A DNA stretch of 64,000 bases from DATKDF01 sp963752045 (GCA_963752045.1 CAVVWN010000003.1:120889-184888), one strand, 5' to 3'. Shown: positions 19,079 through 30,412, counted from the first letter of the stretch. Translations and numbers: made by a program. The notes: generated by a model from the letters alone, not told the origin.

Positions 19079-20034
19079 GCGACATGTCCTGCTCGTTACT
19101 TGGCTGCGGCATCGACGACGACGACCGCGAGTTCGAGCCTCGACGATTACGACGGCGCGGTCGGCGCGCTGGTGCCGCGGGCTGCGGCGACCACGCGGTG
19201 CTCACAGCCGTCGAGCGCCTGCTCGAGTCCGAGCAGCTGCCGCCCGAGGACACCGTGTTCGTCTCGGGCATCGGCTGCTCGAGCCGCTTCCCGCACTACC
19301 TGAAGACCTACGGGTTCCACGGCATCCACGGCCGTGCCCTGCCGGTGGCCTCGGGCGTCAAGCTCCGCCGGCCCGACCTGCACGTCTTCGTCGTCATGGG
19401 AGACGGCGATTGCTGCTCGATCGGCGCCGGCCACTGGATCCACGCCATCCGCTACAACATCGACATGGTGGTGCTGATGCTCGACAACGGCATCTACGGC
19501 CTGACGAAGAACCAGACGTCGCCGACCACGCCGAAGTCGTTCCCGAGCAACACGCAGCCGCGCGGCAGCTTTCTCGACGCGCTCGACCCGCTCTCGGCCA
19601 CGCTCGGCGTGACGAACGCGTCGTTCGTCGCGCAGACGGCCGACTGGGTGCCGGCCCACCTCTACGCCACGCTCGAGGCGGCCTACGCCCATCGCGGATT
19701 CTCGTTCGTACGCGTGCTGCAGCGGTGCCCGCAGTTCTCGGCACCGCTCTTCGAGGAGCTGGTCCGGCAGCCCGACCGGCTCGAGCTGCTCGTCCACAAG
19801 AACGGCGTCCGCGTACCGGCCATCGAGCAGATCTACAAGAACATCCGCGAGCACGACCCGGCGAACATCGACGAGGCGCGACGGCTGGCCCGGCCAGACG
19901 ACCGCTTCCGTCTGGGCGTGCTGTACCGCGATCCCTCGAAGCCGCGCCTCGATGTTCTCCGGCAGCAGCCGGTGCTCACCGCGCAGCAGAAGGTCGAACG
20001 CATGAACCAGGAGCTGGACCGCTATGCGGTTTGA
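19075..20034 (+). CDS. korB: 2-oxoacid:ferredoxin oxidoreductase, beta subunit
   Basis: The TPP- and [4Fe-4S]-binding subunit. The corrected product is 318 residues after three extra bases near 19130, 19165 and 19180. Reading through them restores SLDDYDGAV and then the iron-sulfur motif RWC-x-GCGDHAVL. The TPP motif is canonical: VMGDGDCCSIGAGHW and later LDNGIYGLTKNQTSPTT. The C-terminal arm runs to DRYAV. It overlaps korA by ATGA and the next gene by 11 bases, so the genes are co-translated. Unlike the PFOR-like protein downstream, every TPP/Mg ligand segment is present, so this is probably the active site of the system. Confidence 0.88.
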   Translation: MSDMSCSLLGCGIDDDDREFEPRRLRRRGRRAGAAGCGDHAVLTAVERLLESEQLPPEDTVFVSGIGCSSRFPHYLKTYGFHGIHGRALPVASGVKLRRPDLHVFVVMGDGDCCSIGAGHWIHAIRYNIDMVVLMLDNGIYGLTKNQTSPTTPKSFPSNTQPRGSFLDALDPLSATLGVTNASFVAQTADWVPAHLYATLEAAYAHRGFSFVRVLQRCPQFSAPLFEELVRQPDRLELLVHKNGVRVPAIEQIYKNIREHDPANIDEARRLARPDDRFRLGVLYRDPSKPRLDVLRQQPVLTAQQKVERMNQELDRYAV

Positions 20035-21034
20035 CGACCTCTCGGCTGACGCGCTGTCGGCGCTTGCCACACCCAACGGCCGTTTTCACTCGACGCTCTC
20101 GACCACGGCCGAAAACGTCCGCGTGCTGCTCGAAGAAACGCGGTCGGCGGCCGAAGGACACTTCGACCGGTTTTCGGCCGAGTTCGGCGCGCTCGGCAGC
20201 ACCTACCTCGACCTCGACAGGCTGGCGACCGTGATTGGGTCCGGACCGAGCGTCGACCCGTCCGCCATTACCGTGGTGGAGCGCGCCCACGCGGCGTTGA
20301 GCGAACTGGCGGGTCGGCCGGCCTTCACCGTGCGTGTGCCGCCGGGCGGCAGCCTCGCCGACACCGTCGGCGCCTCGCTTGCCGACATCGGGCGGGCCAT
20401 GGGCGCAGCCCGAGTCGTGGAGCTCGCGCGCCAGGATCGCTACCATCCATCGGAGCACGAGCGGTACCTCGACGCGTTCCCGTTCGGGTCCTGGAGTCAA
20501 GCGGAACGCCGGCTCGCGCCTCCGCTCGTCGTCGGCCTCTCAGGCGCCGACCTGCGCCCGTCGGCCCTCGCCGAGTACCTCGACGGCGGCGTCAGACTCG
20601 TCCTCATCGTCGATGCTCCGGCCACCCCGGCGCCGCTCGTGCGTCTGATCACGCCTGGCGTCTTCGTCGCACAAACGACCGACGTGGCCGTCGTCAACCG
20701 TCTGGCCGCCTGGGATGGCCCTGGAGTGGTGGCGCTCATGCCGGAAGGAGCGGCCGAATTCGTGCACGACCCGGCGGCTGGCACCGCGTTCGGCGGACGG
20801 CTGGCGATCACGGCGCAGCCGGCGGCAACGGGACTGCGCCGGGTGGGTCCCTTCACGGTGACGCAGCAGCGCGACGAGCTGCAGCAACTGGCGGACCTCG
20901 CCTCGGCCAGGACCGAGCCGGCAGCCGGCAGCGTGCCGGCCGGAGACGGACAGGCTCAGGACGACCCGGTCGGCAAGCTGGCCGCCTGGCTGCTGAAGCA
21001 AGCCGAGTCTCCCAAGGACGCCCGACAGGGATAG
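20024..21034 (+). CDS. Unknown 336-residue protein embedded in the oxidoreductase/Rnf cluster
   Basis: I do not recognise this protein. It starts at ATG 20024, overlapping korB by 11 bases, and is free of frameshifts. It contains no cysteine, so it cannot hold an iron-sulfur cluster through cysteines, and has no signal peptide or membrane segment. The first 60 residues are helical (STTAENVRVLLEETRSAAEG). The centre alternates strands and helices, e.g. PPLVVGLSGADLRPSALAEY and GGVRLVLIVDAP, like a pyruvate-oxidoreductase domain II or Rossmann-like fold. The C-terminus is a Gln/Asp-rich linker and a short helix. Position suggests an assembly, docking or regulatory component of the KOR/Rnf system. 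Confidence 0.75.
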   Translation: MRFDDLSADALSALATPNGRFHSTLSTTAENVRVLLEETRSAAEGHFDRFSAEFGALGSTYLDLDRLATVIGSGPSVDPSAITVVERAHAALSELAGRPAFTVRVPPGGSLADTVGASLADIGRAMGAARVVELARQDRYHPSEHERYLDAFPFGSWSQAERRLAPPLVVGLSGADLRPSALAEYLDGGVRLVLIVDAPATPAPLVRLITPGVFVAQTTDVAVVNRLAAWDGPGVVALMPEGAAEFVHDPAAGTAFGGRLAITAQPAATGLRRVGPFTVTQQRDELQQLADLASARTEPAAGSVPAGDGQAQDDPVGKLAAWLLKQAESPKDARQG

Positions 21035-21049
21035 CTGAGAGGTAACGCG

Positions 21050-21903
21050 ATGACCGCCGGCGCCCTCCTCTCCTCCGCAGCGATTCTCGGCGGTGTGGGG
21101 ACGTTGTTCGCACTCGTCATCGCGCTCGCGCAGCGTCGCCTGTACGTCTGGGAAGACCCGCGCATCGATGCGGTCACCGGCATGCTGCCCGGCGCCAACT
21201 GCGGCGCCTGCGGTCAGGTGGGATGCCGCGCGTTTGCCGAGAAGCTCGTCGGAGGCCAGACCGAGCCGGCCACCTGCACGGTGCTGTCGTCGGACGACCG
21301 GTCGGACCTGGCGTCGTATCTGGGCGTCGAGGTGGGATCGGCCACCCGGCGCGTGGCGCGCCTGCTCTGCGCGGGCGGCTCGGACGTCGCGCCGACTCCG
21401 CGCCGAGTACGTCGGCCTGCAGACCTGCCGCGCCGCCGCGGCCGTGGCCGGCGGCGCCAAGGCCTGCAGCTGGGGCTGCCTCAGCCTGGCCGACTGCGTC
21501 CGCTCGTGCGACGTTCGACGCGATGTTCATGAATCCCGTCGGACTGCCCGTCGTGATCCCGGATCGGTGCACCGCCTGCGGCGACTGCGTCGAGGCCTGC
21601 CCGAAGGATCTCTTCACGCTGATGCCCGAGACGGAAAAGCTCATCGTGCAGTGCAAGAACCTCCTCGAAGGCGCCGAAGCCGAAGCGGTCTGTGCCGTGG
21701 CGTGCAACGGCTGCGGCAAGTGCGTCGCCGACGCCGCCTCGGGCCTCATCCAGATTCAGCATGGCCTCGCGATCATCGACTACGCCCGGAATGGCGACGC
21801 ATCGGCCGAGGCCACCAGGCGATGCCCGACCGGCGCCATCGTCTGGGTCGAGGGGCCGCAGTTTGCCGATGAGCCGGCCCCGGTCGAAAGGGCGCTTGCA
21901 TGA
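21050..21903 (+). CDS. rnfB: Rnf electron-transport complex subunit B
   Basis: RnfB is the ferredoxin-accepting iron-sulfur subunit of the ion-translocating ferredoxin:NAD oxidoreductase. The corrected length is 283 residues (extra bases near 21405 and 21520). It has an N-terminal membrane helix, then the cluster motif GANCGACGQVGC, a second Cys-rich part (GLQTCRAAAAVAGGAKACSW), and two ferredoxin motifs (CTACGDCVEACPKDLF and CNGCGKCVADA). GAGAGG precedes the ATG at 21050. The stop overlaps the next gene by ATGA. In most Rnf operons RnfB stands next to RnfC. Here a giant PFOR-like gene is inserted between them. Confidence 0.88.
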
Positions 21904-24900
21904 AGGAACCCACAGGCAGTCGCGGGGGCGGCCCGCGATTCACCGGCGCCCGGACGGTGCTCGACGGCCGGGCGGCCGTCTCGGCCGTCGACGCCGCGAT
22001 CGCCCGCCGCGCGGGCCTGCGAGCCGGCTGCCCCGCTTGCCGACGGCTGGGCCTCGGCCGTGACCGCCGGCATGAGCATGACCGGCGTGCGGGCGTCGCT
22101 CACGAGCCGCCGGCACCTGGCGGCGCTGCACGAGTCGCTCTACGCCGACGCCGGCAAACGGCTCACGTACGTCCTGAACGTCGCCAGTCGATCCGCGACC
22201 CGGCAGGCGCCGACCGCCTACGCGGGTCACGACGACTACCACGCGGTCGACGACACGGGCCTGTTTCAGATGTTCGCGCACGACGTGCAGTCGGCCGCCG
22301 ACCTCAGCCTGATCGCGCACCGTATTGCCGAGCTCAGTTTGACGCCAGGGCTCGTGGCGCACGACTCGGGCCCGGCAATCCAGACGCTTCGGCTGCCCGA
22401 CCCGGCCCTCGTCCAGGCGTATCTCGGTGACCCGTCCGACCTCATCGAGGCCCCGACGCCCGCCCAGCGGCTCGCCTTCGGCGAGAAGCGGCGGCGCATT
22501 CCCGAGCTGTTCGACGTCGACTACCCGGCCATGCTGGGCGCCGCGCAGACGCCCGCGAGCTACGCCCAGGGCGTGGCCGCGCAACGGCCCTTCTACCTCG
22601 AACACATTGCCGGGCTCGCCGATCGCGCCTTCGCCGAGTATGCCGATCTCACCGGCCGCGACCTACGCGCGCATCACCGGCCATTGGCTCGACGATGCCG
22701 AGTACCTGCTGGTGGCGCAGGGCAGCATCGTGCCCGTGGCCGAAGCGGTGTGCGACCACCTGCGCGCGACGAACTGGATTCGTGTCGGCGTGCTGAACCT
22801 CGCGATGTTCAGGCCGTTTCCGGCCGACCTGCTGTCGAGCATGCTCGTCGGCCGCAAGGGCGTCACCGTGCTCGAGCGCGTGGACCAGCCGCTCTCGGCC
22901 GACCCGCCCCTGCTCCGCGAGATTCGCGCCACGATGTCGAAAGCCGCCGAGAACGGCCGCGCCAAGGGCCAGCTTCCCTTCCCGGCGCTCGCCTCGTGCC
23001 GCGCGACCGAGGCACCGGCCTTCTATGCCGGCTGCTACGGCCTCGGCGGCCGCGAAGCGCAGGCGGCCGACCTCGTCGCTGCCGTGAGCAACATGGTCGC
23101 GCGCGGGCCGAGCGCCCGGCAGTTCTACCTCGGCGTGGACTTCGTGCGCCCCGAAACGCGATTCCCGAAGCAGCAGGTCTGGCAGGACCAGCTCGTCGAC
23201 GACTATCCCCACGTGGCGGGCCTCACCCTGCCGCGCGGGTCCACACCGCATCTGCTCACGGCGGCTGCGGCCGCCACACGGATCCATGGCCTCCAGTCCG
23301 ACCACGCCGTGATCGAAGCCAGCCGGGCGCTGGTCGCCGTCGCGGATGTGCTCGAACTGCACCTGCAGGCCTGCCCGCGGCTCGCCCAGGCGCCGGCTGG
23401 CCGCGACGTCACGATCGACGCGAGCTTCGGGGACGCCCCGGTCCGGCTTGCAGCGGAGCTCGAACGCGTCACGGCCGCGGTGGCCGCCGGCCCCCGCGCG
23501 CTCGCGGCGCCCGAATGCGCTCGGCGACATGGTCGACGACGGCGTGCTCGTGGTCGAGCGATTCGGCACGCTCGAGAACACATGGCGCCTGCTGCCGGCG
23601 GCCGCGCGCCGGACGATTGTCGACAAGCGGCTGAAAGTCTTCGCCCTCGACCTTTCGGAACTCGGGGCCGCCTGACCGTCGAGCTCCCGACCGGGAACGG
23701 GTACGGCCGTGCGCTCATCGGCGCTCTCGCTCGCGTCTCGGGGCTCGTCGACCGGGCGGAGATCTCCGAAGAGCACGTTCCTCGATGGCCTGAAGGCCGG
23801 CCTCGGCGCGCGGCTGGCGAGCGGATGCTGGCAGTCGAGCCGACCTGCAGGCCGTCAGACGCGGTTTCAAGACGCTCGTCGCGTTCACGCCGACCGAGTA
23901 CGCGGCTGCCTCGACGAGCCGGTCGGAGAGCTGCCCGTCATGCCCGCCCTGCTCGCGGGCACGAATGTCAGGCACCGGGCATCGGCCACGGCGGACGGTT
24001 CTGGGAGCAGGTCGGCGTGATGAGCGCCCTCGGAATCGAGGGCCTCGCCGACCCGTATGCCGCCCTCGGCGCCATCCCCGCGGCCACGAGCGCCATCCGC
24101 GACATGACCGCCACCCGCGAAGAGGTGCCCGTCTTCATCGCCGACAGGTGCACCGGGTGCGGAGACTGCTGGGTGCAGTGTCCGGAGGCCGCCATCCCGG
24201 GCGTCGTCAGCGACGTGGCGGACATCATCACGGCAGCGCTGACGGTGGTCGAAGCCGATCGGCGGTGCGACCGTCTGCGGCAGATCGTCAAGCCGCTTGC
24301 CGGCGAGATCCGCCGCGCGGTCAAGACCGGGCCGTTTGCCAGCTTCGGCGTCGTCGTATCGGCCGCCTACGCCACGGTGGCCGACAAGCTCGGCCTCGAT
24401 GCCGAGCGACGCGCGGCGCTCGATGCCGAGTTCCACGCCGTGCACGGGGCCCTCTCGGACTTCCCTGTCGCCAGAACGGAACGGTACTTCGACGCACACG
24501 AGAAGACGACGAAGGGCGCCGGCGGCCTGCTCTCGGTCACGGTGAATCCGACGGCGTGCAAAGGCTGCGGCATCTGCATCGACGCGTGTCCCGAAGAGGC
24601 GCTCCGCCCGGTCGCGCAAACCGGCGACGTGATCGCCACGCTCAGACGGAACTGGACGGTCTGGCAGCACCTGCCGGAAACGCCCGACCGGTACGTCGAG
24701 GCGGGCGACGACGCGGTGGCGTCGCTCCTGCTCAAGCAACGTACGTATCAGTCGATGATCGGCGGCGGCGACGTCGCGCCGGAAGCCGGCCAGAAGACCG
24801 CGCTGCACCTGGTGCTTTCGGCCGTGAGCGCCTTCGTCATGCCGAGGACGAAGCGTCGCGTCGAAAGATTGACCGAGCTCATCGAGGGGCTCGACCACAA

Positions 24901-26780
24901 GGCGCGCACGTTGCTCGCGGCCGATGCCCGCGTGGACAGCGCCGAGGCGCTCGGCGCGACACCGGATGGCAAGGTCCTCGTCCCGATCGACCAGGCCAGG
25001 CGCGCGCACCTCGACCGGATTGCGAAGATGATCGGCGACCTCACCGACCTGCGCTGGCGCTACACGGAAGGCCCGGGCGGCAGGGGCCGGGCCTCGTGCG
25101 GCATGGCCAACGACGGGTCGGCCGCCTGGGGCAGCACGTATCCGTACAACCCGTATCCGTTCCCGTGGGCGAGCCACCTGCTCCACGACGCGCCCTCGGT
25201 GGCCATGGGCCTGTTCGAAGGCCAGATGCGCAAGATGGCCCGCGGCTTCGCCTGCGTGCGCCGGGCCGAGCTCGAGCTTGCCGGCGACTACGACGCCGCC
25301 GAGCACGAGCCGGCGCTCGCCTCGCTCGACTGGCGCCAGTTCACCGACGATGAGCTGGCGCTCTCTCCGCCGGTGCTCGCCGTCGGCGGCATCGAGACCA
25401 TGCTCGACCTGGGCTTCCAGAACCTCTCGCGCCTGCTCGCCTCGAACCGTCCCGTGCGGGTCGTCGTCTTCGCCTCGCCGGCTGCCGGCGTCGACGCCGC
25501 AGACGAGCGGCGCCGCGACCTCGCGCTCCTCGCGATGGCGCACCGGCACGCGTTCGTGGCGCAGGCCTCGCCCGCATCGCCCGCGCACCTGTTGACGAGC
25601 GTGACACGCGGGCTGGGCGCGCGCGGACCGGCGGTGTTCGTCCTGCACGCGCCGGCCGACCGGGCGCCCGACGGGCGCGCGTCGACTCTCTCACACGCGG
25701 CCAAGCTCGCCCTCGAGAGCCGTGCCTTTCCCGTGCTTACCTACGATCCATCGGCCGGGCCGACCGACATCGAGCGGCTGAGCCTCGATGGCAATCCCAT
25801 GCCGGACCAGCCGTGGCCGACCTACGAGCTCGCGTACGCAGATGAGCGCGGCGACGAGCGGCGGATGACGCTGCCGCTGACGGTGGCCGACTGGGCAGCC
25901 GGCGAGCCGTCCCTGCACCACCATTTCACCGAGCTTGCGCCGAGCGCGCCGGCGGATGGGCTCGTACGGTTCGACGAGTATCTGACCTTGTCTCCGCTCG
26001 AGCGTGAAGGCAAGGTGCCGTTCATCTACGTCCTTGGCACGGAGCGCCGCCTCGACCGGCGCGCCGTTTCGGCCGCCATCGTCGAGCTCGCCGGGTCGCG
26101 CCTGGACGTGTGGCGGCACCTGCGCCAGGTCACCGGGCACGACTTGCCCGAAGGGGTCCGGGCGCGTCTCACGGCTCCGGTCGAAACCGAGTTCAAGCGA
26201 AGGATCACGGACCTCGAGGCCGAGCACCGGGCGCGCGTCGCGGACCTCGAGTCGCGTTATCCGGCGCTCGTTGCGCGGCGCCTGGTCGAAGGCCTCGTGC
26301 GCGCCGCGGGCGACGGCACCGCGACGATTGCCGAGTTGCTCCGACGAGCGGCCGCCGCCCCTGGCATCACGGCCATCGGCACGCCCGCCGAAGGGAACGG
26401 CAGCAGCACGGAGGCCCCGACCGCGCCGCCGGCCGTCGTGATGCCGGCCGCCCCGCCGCCGGCCCGAGACGATCGACGCACCTCCGCCCGCGCCGGCTCC
26501 GGCCGAGGCTGAGGAGGCCGACGAGCCGCTCGCGATGGACCCGTACATCCAGTCGGAGCTCTGCACGAGCTGCGACGAGTGCATCAACATCAACAAGCGG
26601 ATGTTCGGGTACAACAAGCAGAAACAGGCCTACATCAAGGACCCGAAGGCGGGGACCTTCCGGCAGCTGGTCCTGGCCGCCCAGAAGTGCCCGGTCTCGA
26701 TCATTCACCCCGGAACGCCGGTGAATCCCGACGAACCGGACCTCGACAAGTGGGTCGAGCAGGCGGCGCGGTTCCAGTGA
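21900..26780 (+). CDS. Giant PFOR-like iron-sulfur protein with a degenerate TPP site
   Basis: The corrected product is about 1625 residues after roughly nine single-base shifts (near 22013, 22655, 23513, 23660, 23773, 23828, 23912, 23968 and 26470). Order: PFOR domain I/II (VTAGMSMTGVRASLTS, LGAAQTPASYAQGVAAQRPF), a gamma-like domain (SDHAVIEASRALVAVADVLE), ferredoxin motifs CTGCGDCWVQCPEAA and CKGCGICIDACPEEAL, a C-terminal TPP-type domain (STYPYNPYPFPWASHLLHDA; MLDLGFQNLSRLLASNRPV), an Ala/Pro linker and a ferredoxin-like tail (CTSCDECININKRMFGYN ... KCP). The GDG and NTGGQ segments that bind Mg-TPP in PFOR are absent in a frameshift-free stretch. It may therefore carry electrons instead of catalysing, which is my inference. 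Confidence 0.75.
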
Positions 26781-26787
26781 GGATGGC

Positions 26788-28117
26788 GTGGTGTTCAGTC
26801 GACTGACTTTCCGGCACGGCGTGCATCCGCCGGAGCACAAGGCGCTCACCGCCGCGGCCCGCATCCACCGGCTGCCGTTTCCGCGCGAAGTCGTGCTGCC
26901 CGTCCGCCAGCATGCCGGCAAGCCGGCGCGGCCCATCGTCAAGCCGGGAGATCGCGTCGAGCGCGGCGACGTCGTGGCGGAGGCCGACGGGTGGATCTCG
27001 TCGCCGATTCACGCCTCGGCGAGCGGCCGGGTCGTGTCGGTCGGCCTCTGGCCGCACCCGGACGGCTCGCACGACACGGCGATCCGGATCGACGTGGAAC
27101 CGTACTCGGCGCAGATTCCGCGGCCGCGCCTCGTGCCCGACTGGCGGGCGCTCTCGCCGAAGGATCTGCGTCGAGGCGGTCCGGACGGCCGGTGTGGTCG
27201 GGCTCGGCGGCGCCGCCTTCCCCACCCACGTCAAGCTCTCGCCGCCGGCCGAGACGCCAGTCACGCTCCTGCTCGTCAATGGCTGCGAGTGCGAACCGTA
27301 CCTCACGACCGATCACCGCACGATGGTGGAGTTTCCCGAGCGGGTCCACACGGGCATCAGGATCATGATGAAGTGCCTGGGCGTCTCGAGGGCCGTCATT
27401 GGCGTGGAGCGCAACAAGCCTGACGCGATCGCCGCGCTCGAGCGCACCCGGCCGGCCGACCTCGACGTGACGGTTCAGCCGCTCGACGTGAAGTACCCGC
27501 AGGGCGCCGAGAAGATGCTCATCAAGGCCGTCAAGGGCATCGAGGTGCCCTCCGGCAAGCTGCCGGCGCACGTCGGCGTGCTCGTGCAGAACGCCGCGTC
27601 GGTCGCCACGATCGCGGAGGTCTTCGACACCGGACTTCCGCTGGTCGAGCGAATCGTGACCGTGACGGGCCGCGGCATCCGCAAGCCGTCGAACCTCATC
27701 GTCCCGGTCGGCACGAGGCTGGGCGACCTCATCGAGGCGTGCGGGGGCATGACGGCCGACGCGCGGGAGATCGTGTTCGGCGGGCCGATGATGGGCGCCT
27801 CGCAGGCCAACCTCGACACGCCGCTCACCAAGGGCACGACGGGCGTGGTGGTGCTGTCCGAAGCGGAATGCCGCACGCAGGCCGCCGAGCCGTGCATCAA
27901 GTGCGGGCGATGCCTCGATGCGTGTCCGGTGTTTCTCAATCCCCAGCACCTGGGCAAGCTCGCCAAGGCCGGCCGCTACGACGACATGACCGCCTATCAC
28001 CTCGCCGACTGCATGGTGTGCGGCTGTTGCTCGTACGTGTGCCCGTCGAACATTCCGCTCTCCCAGCAGTTTCAGGCGGCCAAAGTGGCGCTTCGGCAAC
28101 GGAAGGCCGTGGCATGA
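26788..28117 (+). CDS. rnfC: Rnf electron-transport complex subunit C
   Basis: RnfC carries the NADH/FMN-binding domain and two [4Fe-4S] clusters. The corrected length is 442 residues with one extra base near 27172. Visible parts are the N-terminal barrel-sandwich (GVHPPEHKALT; KPGDRVERGDVVAEADG), the nucleotide-binding core (GVVGLGGAAFPTHVKLSPP, LLVNGCECEPYLTTDHRTM) and two cluster motifs, CIKCGRCLDACPVFLNP and CMVCGCCSYVCPSNIPL. The start is GTG 26788 or the adjacent GTG 26791. The stop overlaps rnfD by ATGA. Confidence 0.9.
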
Positions 28118-29113
28118 GCCGGCTGCAGGTCACCGCATCGCCGCACCTGGCCGGCCACGACTCCACGCGACAGATCATGTGGGCCGTCGTCTGGAGCCTG
28201 GTCCCTGTCGTCGGTGTGTCGATCTACGCCTATGGACCGAGCGCGGTGCTCATCCTCGCGGCGAGCGTCGCCGGGGCGCTCCTCACCGAACGCCTCTTCG
28301 GAAGGCCCGGCAGCCTGGGCGACGGCACGGCCCTCATCACGGGTCTGCTCGTGGGCCTGTGCCTGCCGGCCGGCCTGCCGCTGTGGATGGCGGCGCTCGG
28401 CGCCGCCTCGGGCGTGGGCCTCGGCAAGCTCGTGTTCGGCGGGCTCGGCCAGAACGTGTTCAACCCGGCGCTGCTCGGTCGCGCGTTCCTTCAGGCCGCC
28501 TTCCCGGTGGCGATGACGACCTGGCCGGTGCGTCAGGGCGCGTCGTGGTGGGCCCTCCGTGGCGACAACTTCGCGTGGCCGCTGATGTCGGCCGCGCCCG
28601 ATGCGGTGACCGGCGCGACGCCGCTCGGGCTGATGAAGTTCGAGCAGATTCAGACGCCGGTGGGCGACCTGCTCCTGGCGCAGGCGAGCGGCTCGGCGGG
28701 TGAGGCAGGCGCCATCGCCATCCTCGCAGGCGGCACGTACCTGGCCCTCCGCAACTGCCTGAACTGGCGAATTCCGGCGAGCATTTTCCTGAGCGTGGCG
28801 GCGTTTGCCGGCGTGCTGCACATGATTGACGCCAGCCGCTACCCGAGCGTGCCCTTCGCGCTCTTCTCGGGCGGCCTCATGCTTGGCGCCGTCTACATGG
28901 CCACCGACCCGGTGACGGCGCCCGATCACCAACCGCGGCCGGTGGATTTTCGGCATCGGCATCGGCCTGCTGGTGGTGCTGATTCGCACCTGGGGCGGAC
29001 TGCCCGAGGGCGTGATGTACGCGATTCTCATCATGAACGCGCTCGTGCCGTTCATCAATCGGGCCACGCAGCCGCGCGTGTTCGGGACGGGGCTCTCGGA
29101 GGTACGCCGGTGA
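28114..29113 (+). CDS. rnfD: Rnf electron-transport complex subunit D
   Basis: RnfD is a membrane subunit with covalently bound FMN. The corrected length is 332 residues with one extra base near 28933. It shows about nine membrane helices (MWAVVWSLVPVVGVSIYAYG, ALITGLLVGLCLPAGLPLWM), the NPALLGRAFLQAAFP segment and the flavinylation site in DAVTGATPLGLM, where the threonine is the expected FMN acceptor. The end reads GIGLLVVLIRTWGGLPEGVM in the second frame. Its GTGA stop overlaps rnfG. ApbE, encoded downstream, is the enzyme known to attach this FMN. Confidence 0.9.
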
Positions 29114-29768
29114 GCGAGCCGCAGCGCACCGGCGCACGGGCATGACGCCCTCCGTCGCAAGCTCGTGGCCACGCTCGGCGGCCTTGGCGCGGCGGCCGGC
29201 CTGCTGATCGTGCCTGGTGTTCGCGGCCACGCAGCCGGCGATCGAAGCGCATCGGGCCGCCGTGCTCGCCGAGGCCGTCATGGAGGTGCTCGGCGAACCC
29301 GAACGGTACGAGACGCTCTACGTCGTCGGCGACACGCTCGCCGCCGAATCCGCCGCCGGGCGTTCCGGTCGACAAGGCCGAGGCCGTCTATCTCGGCTAC
29401 CGCAACGGGGCGCCGGCGGGCTTTGCCGTCCGGGCGGCCAGTCTCCGGCTTTCAGGACACGATCAGCCTGATCTTCGGCTACGACCCGGAGACGTCGACG
29501 CTGCTCGGCATGAAGGTGCTCGAGTCGAAGGAAACGCCGGGGCTTGGCGACAAGATCTACAAGGACGCGGCATTCGTGGGCGAGTTCGCAGGCGCCACGG
29601 CGCCGCTCGTCCGGCATCAAGGCCGGCAGCGAGAAAGGCCTGCCAGGCGAGATCGTGATGATCACGGGCGCCACGATTTCGTCGCGCGCCGTCATCAAGG
29701 CCATCAACACCGCGCTCGAGCGGATGGGACCACTGCTCGCCGGTTATTCGGGGGAGCCGCACCCGTGA
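29110..29768 (+). CDS. rnfG: Rnf electron-transport complex subunit G
   Basis: RnfG is the periplasm-facing flavoprotein with one membrane helix. The corrected length is 217 residues after five extra bases (near 29143, 29213, 29357, 29440 and 29621). Key parts are the helix LVATLGGLGAAAGLLIVLVF, DTISLIFGYDPETSTLLGMK, ESKETPGLGDKI and the FMN-attachment motif ITGATISSRAV. The GTG start overlaps rnfD (GTGA), and the stop overlaps rnfE in the same way. Five shifts in 660 bases make it one of the worst-hit genes, yet every family block is conserved. Confidence 0.85.
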
Positions 29769-30412
29769 AGACCACTTCACCCACCGTCGATCTGACGCGC
29801 GGCATCTGGCGCGAGAACCCGGTGCTCGTGCAACTGCTGGGCCTCTGCCCCGCGCTCGCCGTCACCAACTCGGTGGCCAACAGCCTGGCGATGGGCCTGG
29901 CCACCACGTTCGTGCTCGTCGGGTCGAGCGTGCTCGTCTCCAGCGCCAAGAAGCTCGTGCCGACCGAGGTGCGCATCTCGACGTACATCCTCATCATCGC
30001 GACCTTCGTCACGGTGGCCGACATGCTGCTTCAGGCCACGGTGCCAGACGTCCACAAGGAACTGGGCGCGTTCGTGGCCCTCATCGTCGTCAACTGCCTG
30101 ATCCTCAGCCGGCAGGAGGCCTTCGCGTCGAAGCGGCCCGTCGGCCGGTCGGTGCTCGACGCCGTGGGGTACTCCACCGGGTTCATGATCGCGCTCGTCA
30201 TCATGGGCGGCGTGCGGGAGCTCCTCGGCAACGGATCGCTTCTCGGCTACCCGGTGTTCGGACCGTCGTTCGAGCCGTGGGTCGTCATGATCCTGCCGCC
30301 GGGCGGATTCCTGACGCTCGGGCTGGTGCTGCTCCTGCTCGCGTGGGTCAAGGAGCGGGGCGCCGCCAGAGAGCGGGACGCCGGTGTGGCGCCGATGCGG
30401 GAGGTGGCCTGA
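29765..30412 (+). CDS. rnfE: Rnf electron-transport complex subunit E
   Basis: A 215-residue membrane subunit, intact. It has six predicted helices and the RnfE-type loop motif LLGLCPALAVTNSVANS, whose cysteine, with its counterpart in RnfA, is thought to help bind a membrane-embedded iron centre. Later segments such as VADMLLQATVPDVHKELGAF and VNCLILSRQEAFASK are typical. The GTG start overlaps rnfG and the TGA overlaps the rnfA start (TGATG). Confidence 0.93.
   Translation: MKTTSPTVDLTRGIWRENPVLVQLLGLCPALAVTNSVANSLAMGLATTFVLVGSSVLVSSAKKLVPTEVRISTYILIIATFVTVADMLLQATVPDVHKELGAFVALIVVNCLILSRQEAFASKRPVGRSVLDAVGYSTGFMIALVIMGGVRELLGNGSLLGYPVFGPSFEPWVVMILPPGGFLTLGLVLLLLAWVKERGAARERDAGVAPMREVA

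Noticed and set aside
17400..19200. Programmed +1 ribosomal frameshifting as the explanation for the korA/korB shifts
   Set aside because: There are too many sites (fourteen in 1.8 kb), no common slippery codon or stimulatory stem could be recognised, and the exact positions are ambiguous by one or more bases. Sequence error explains them more simply.
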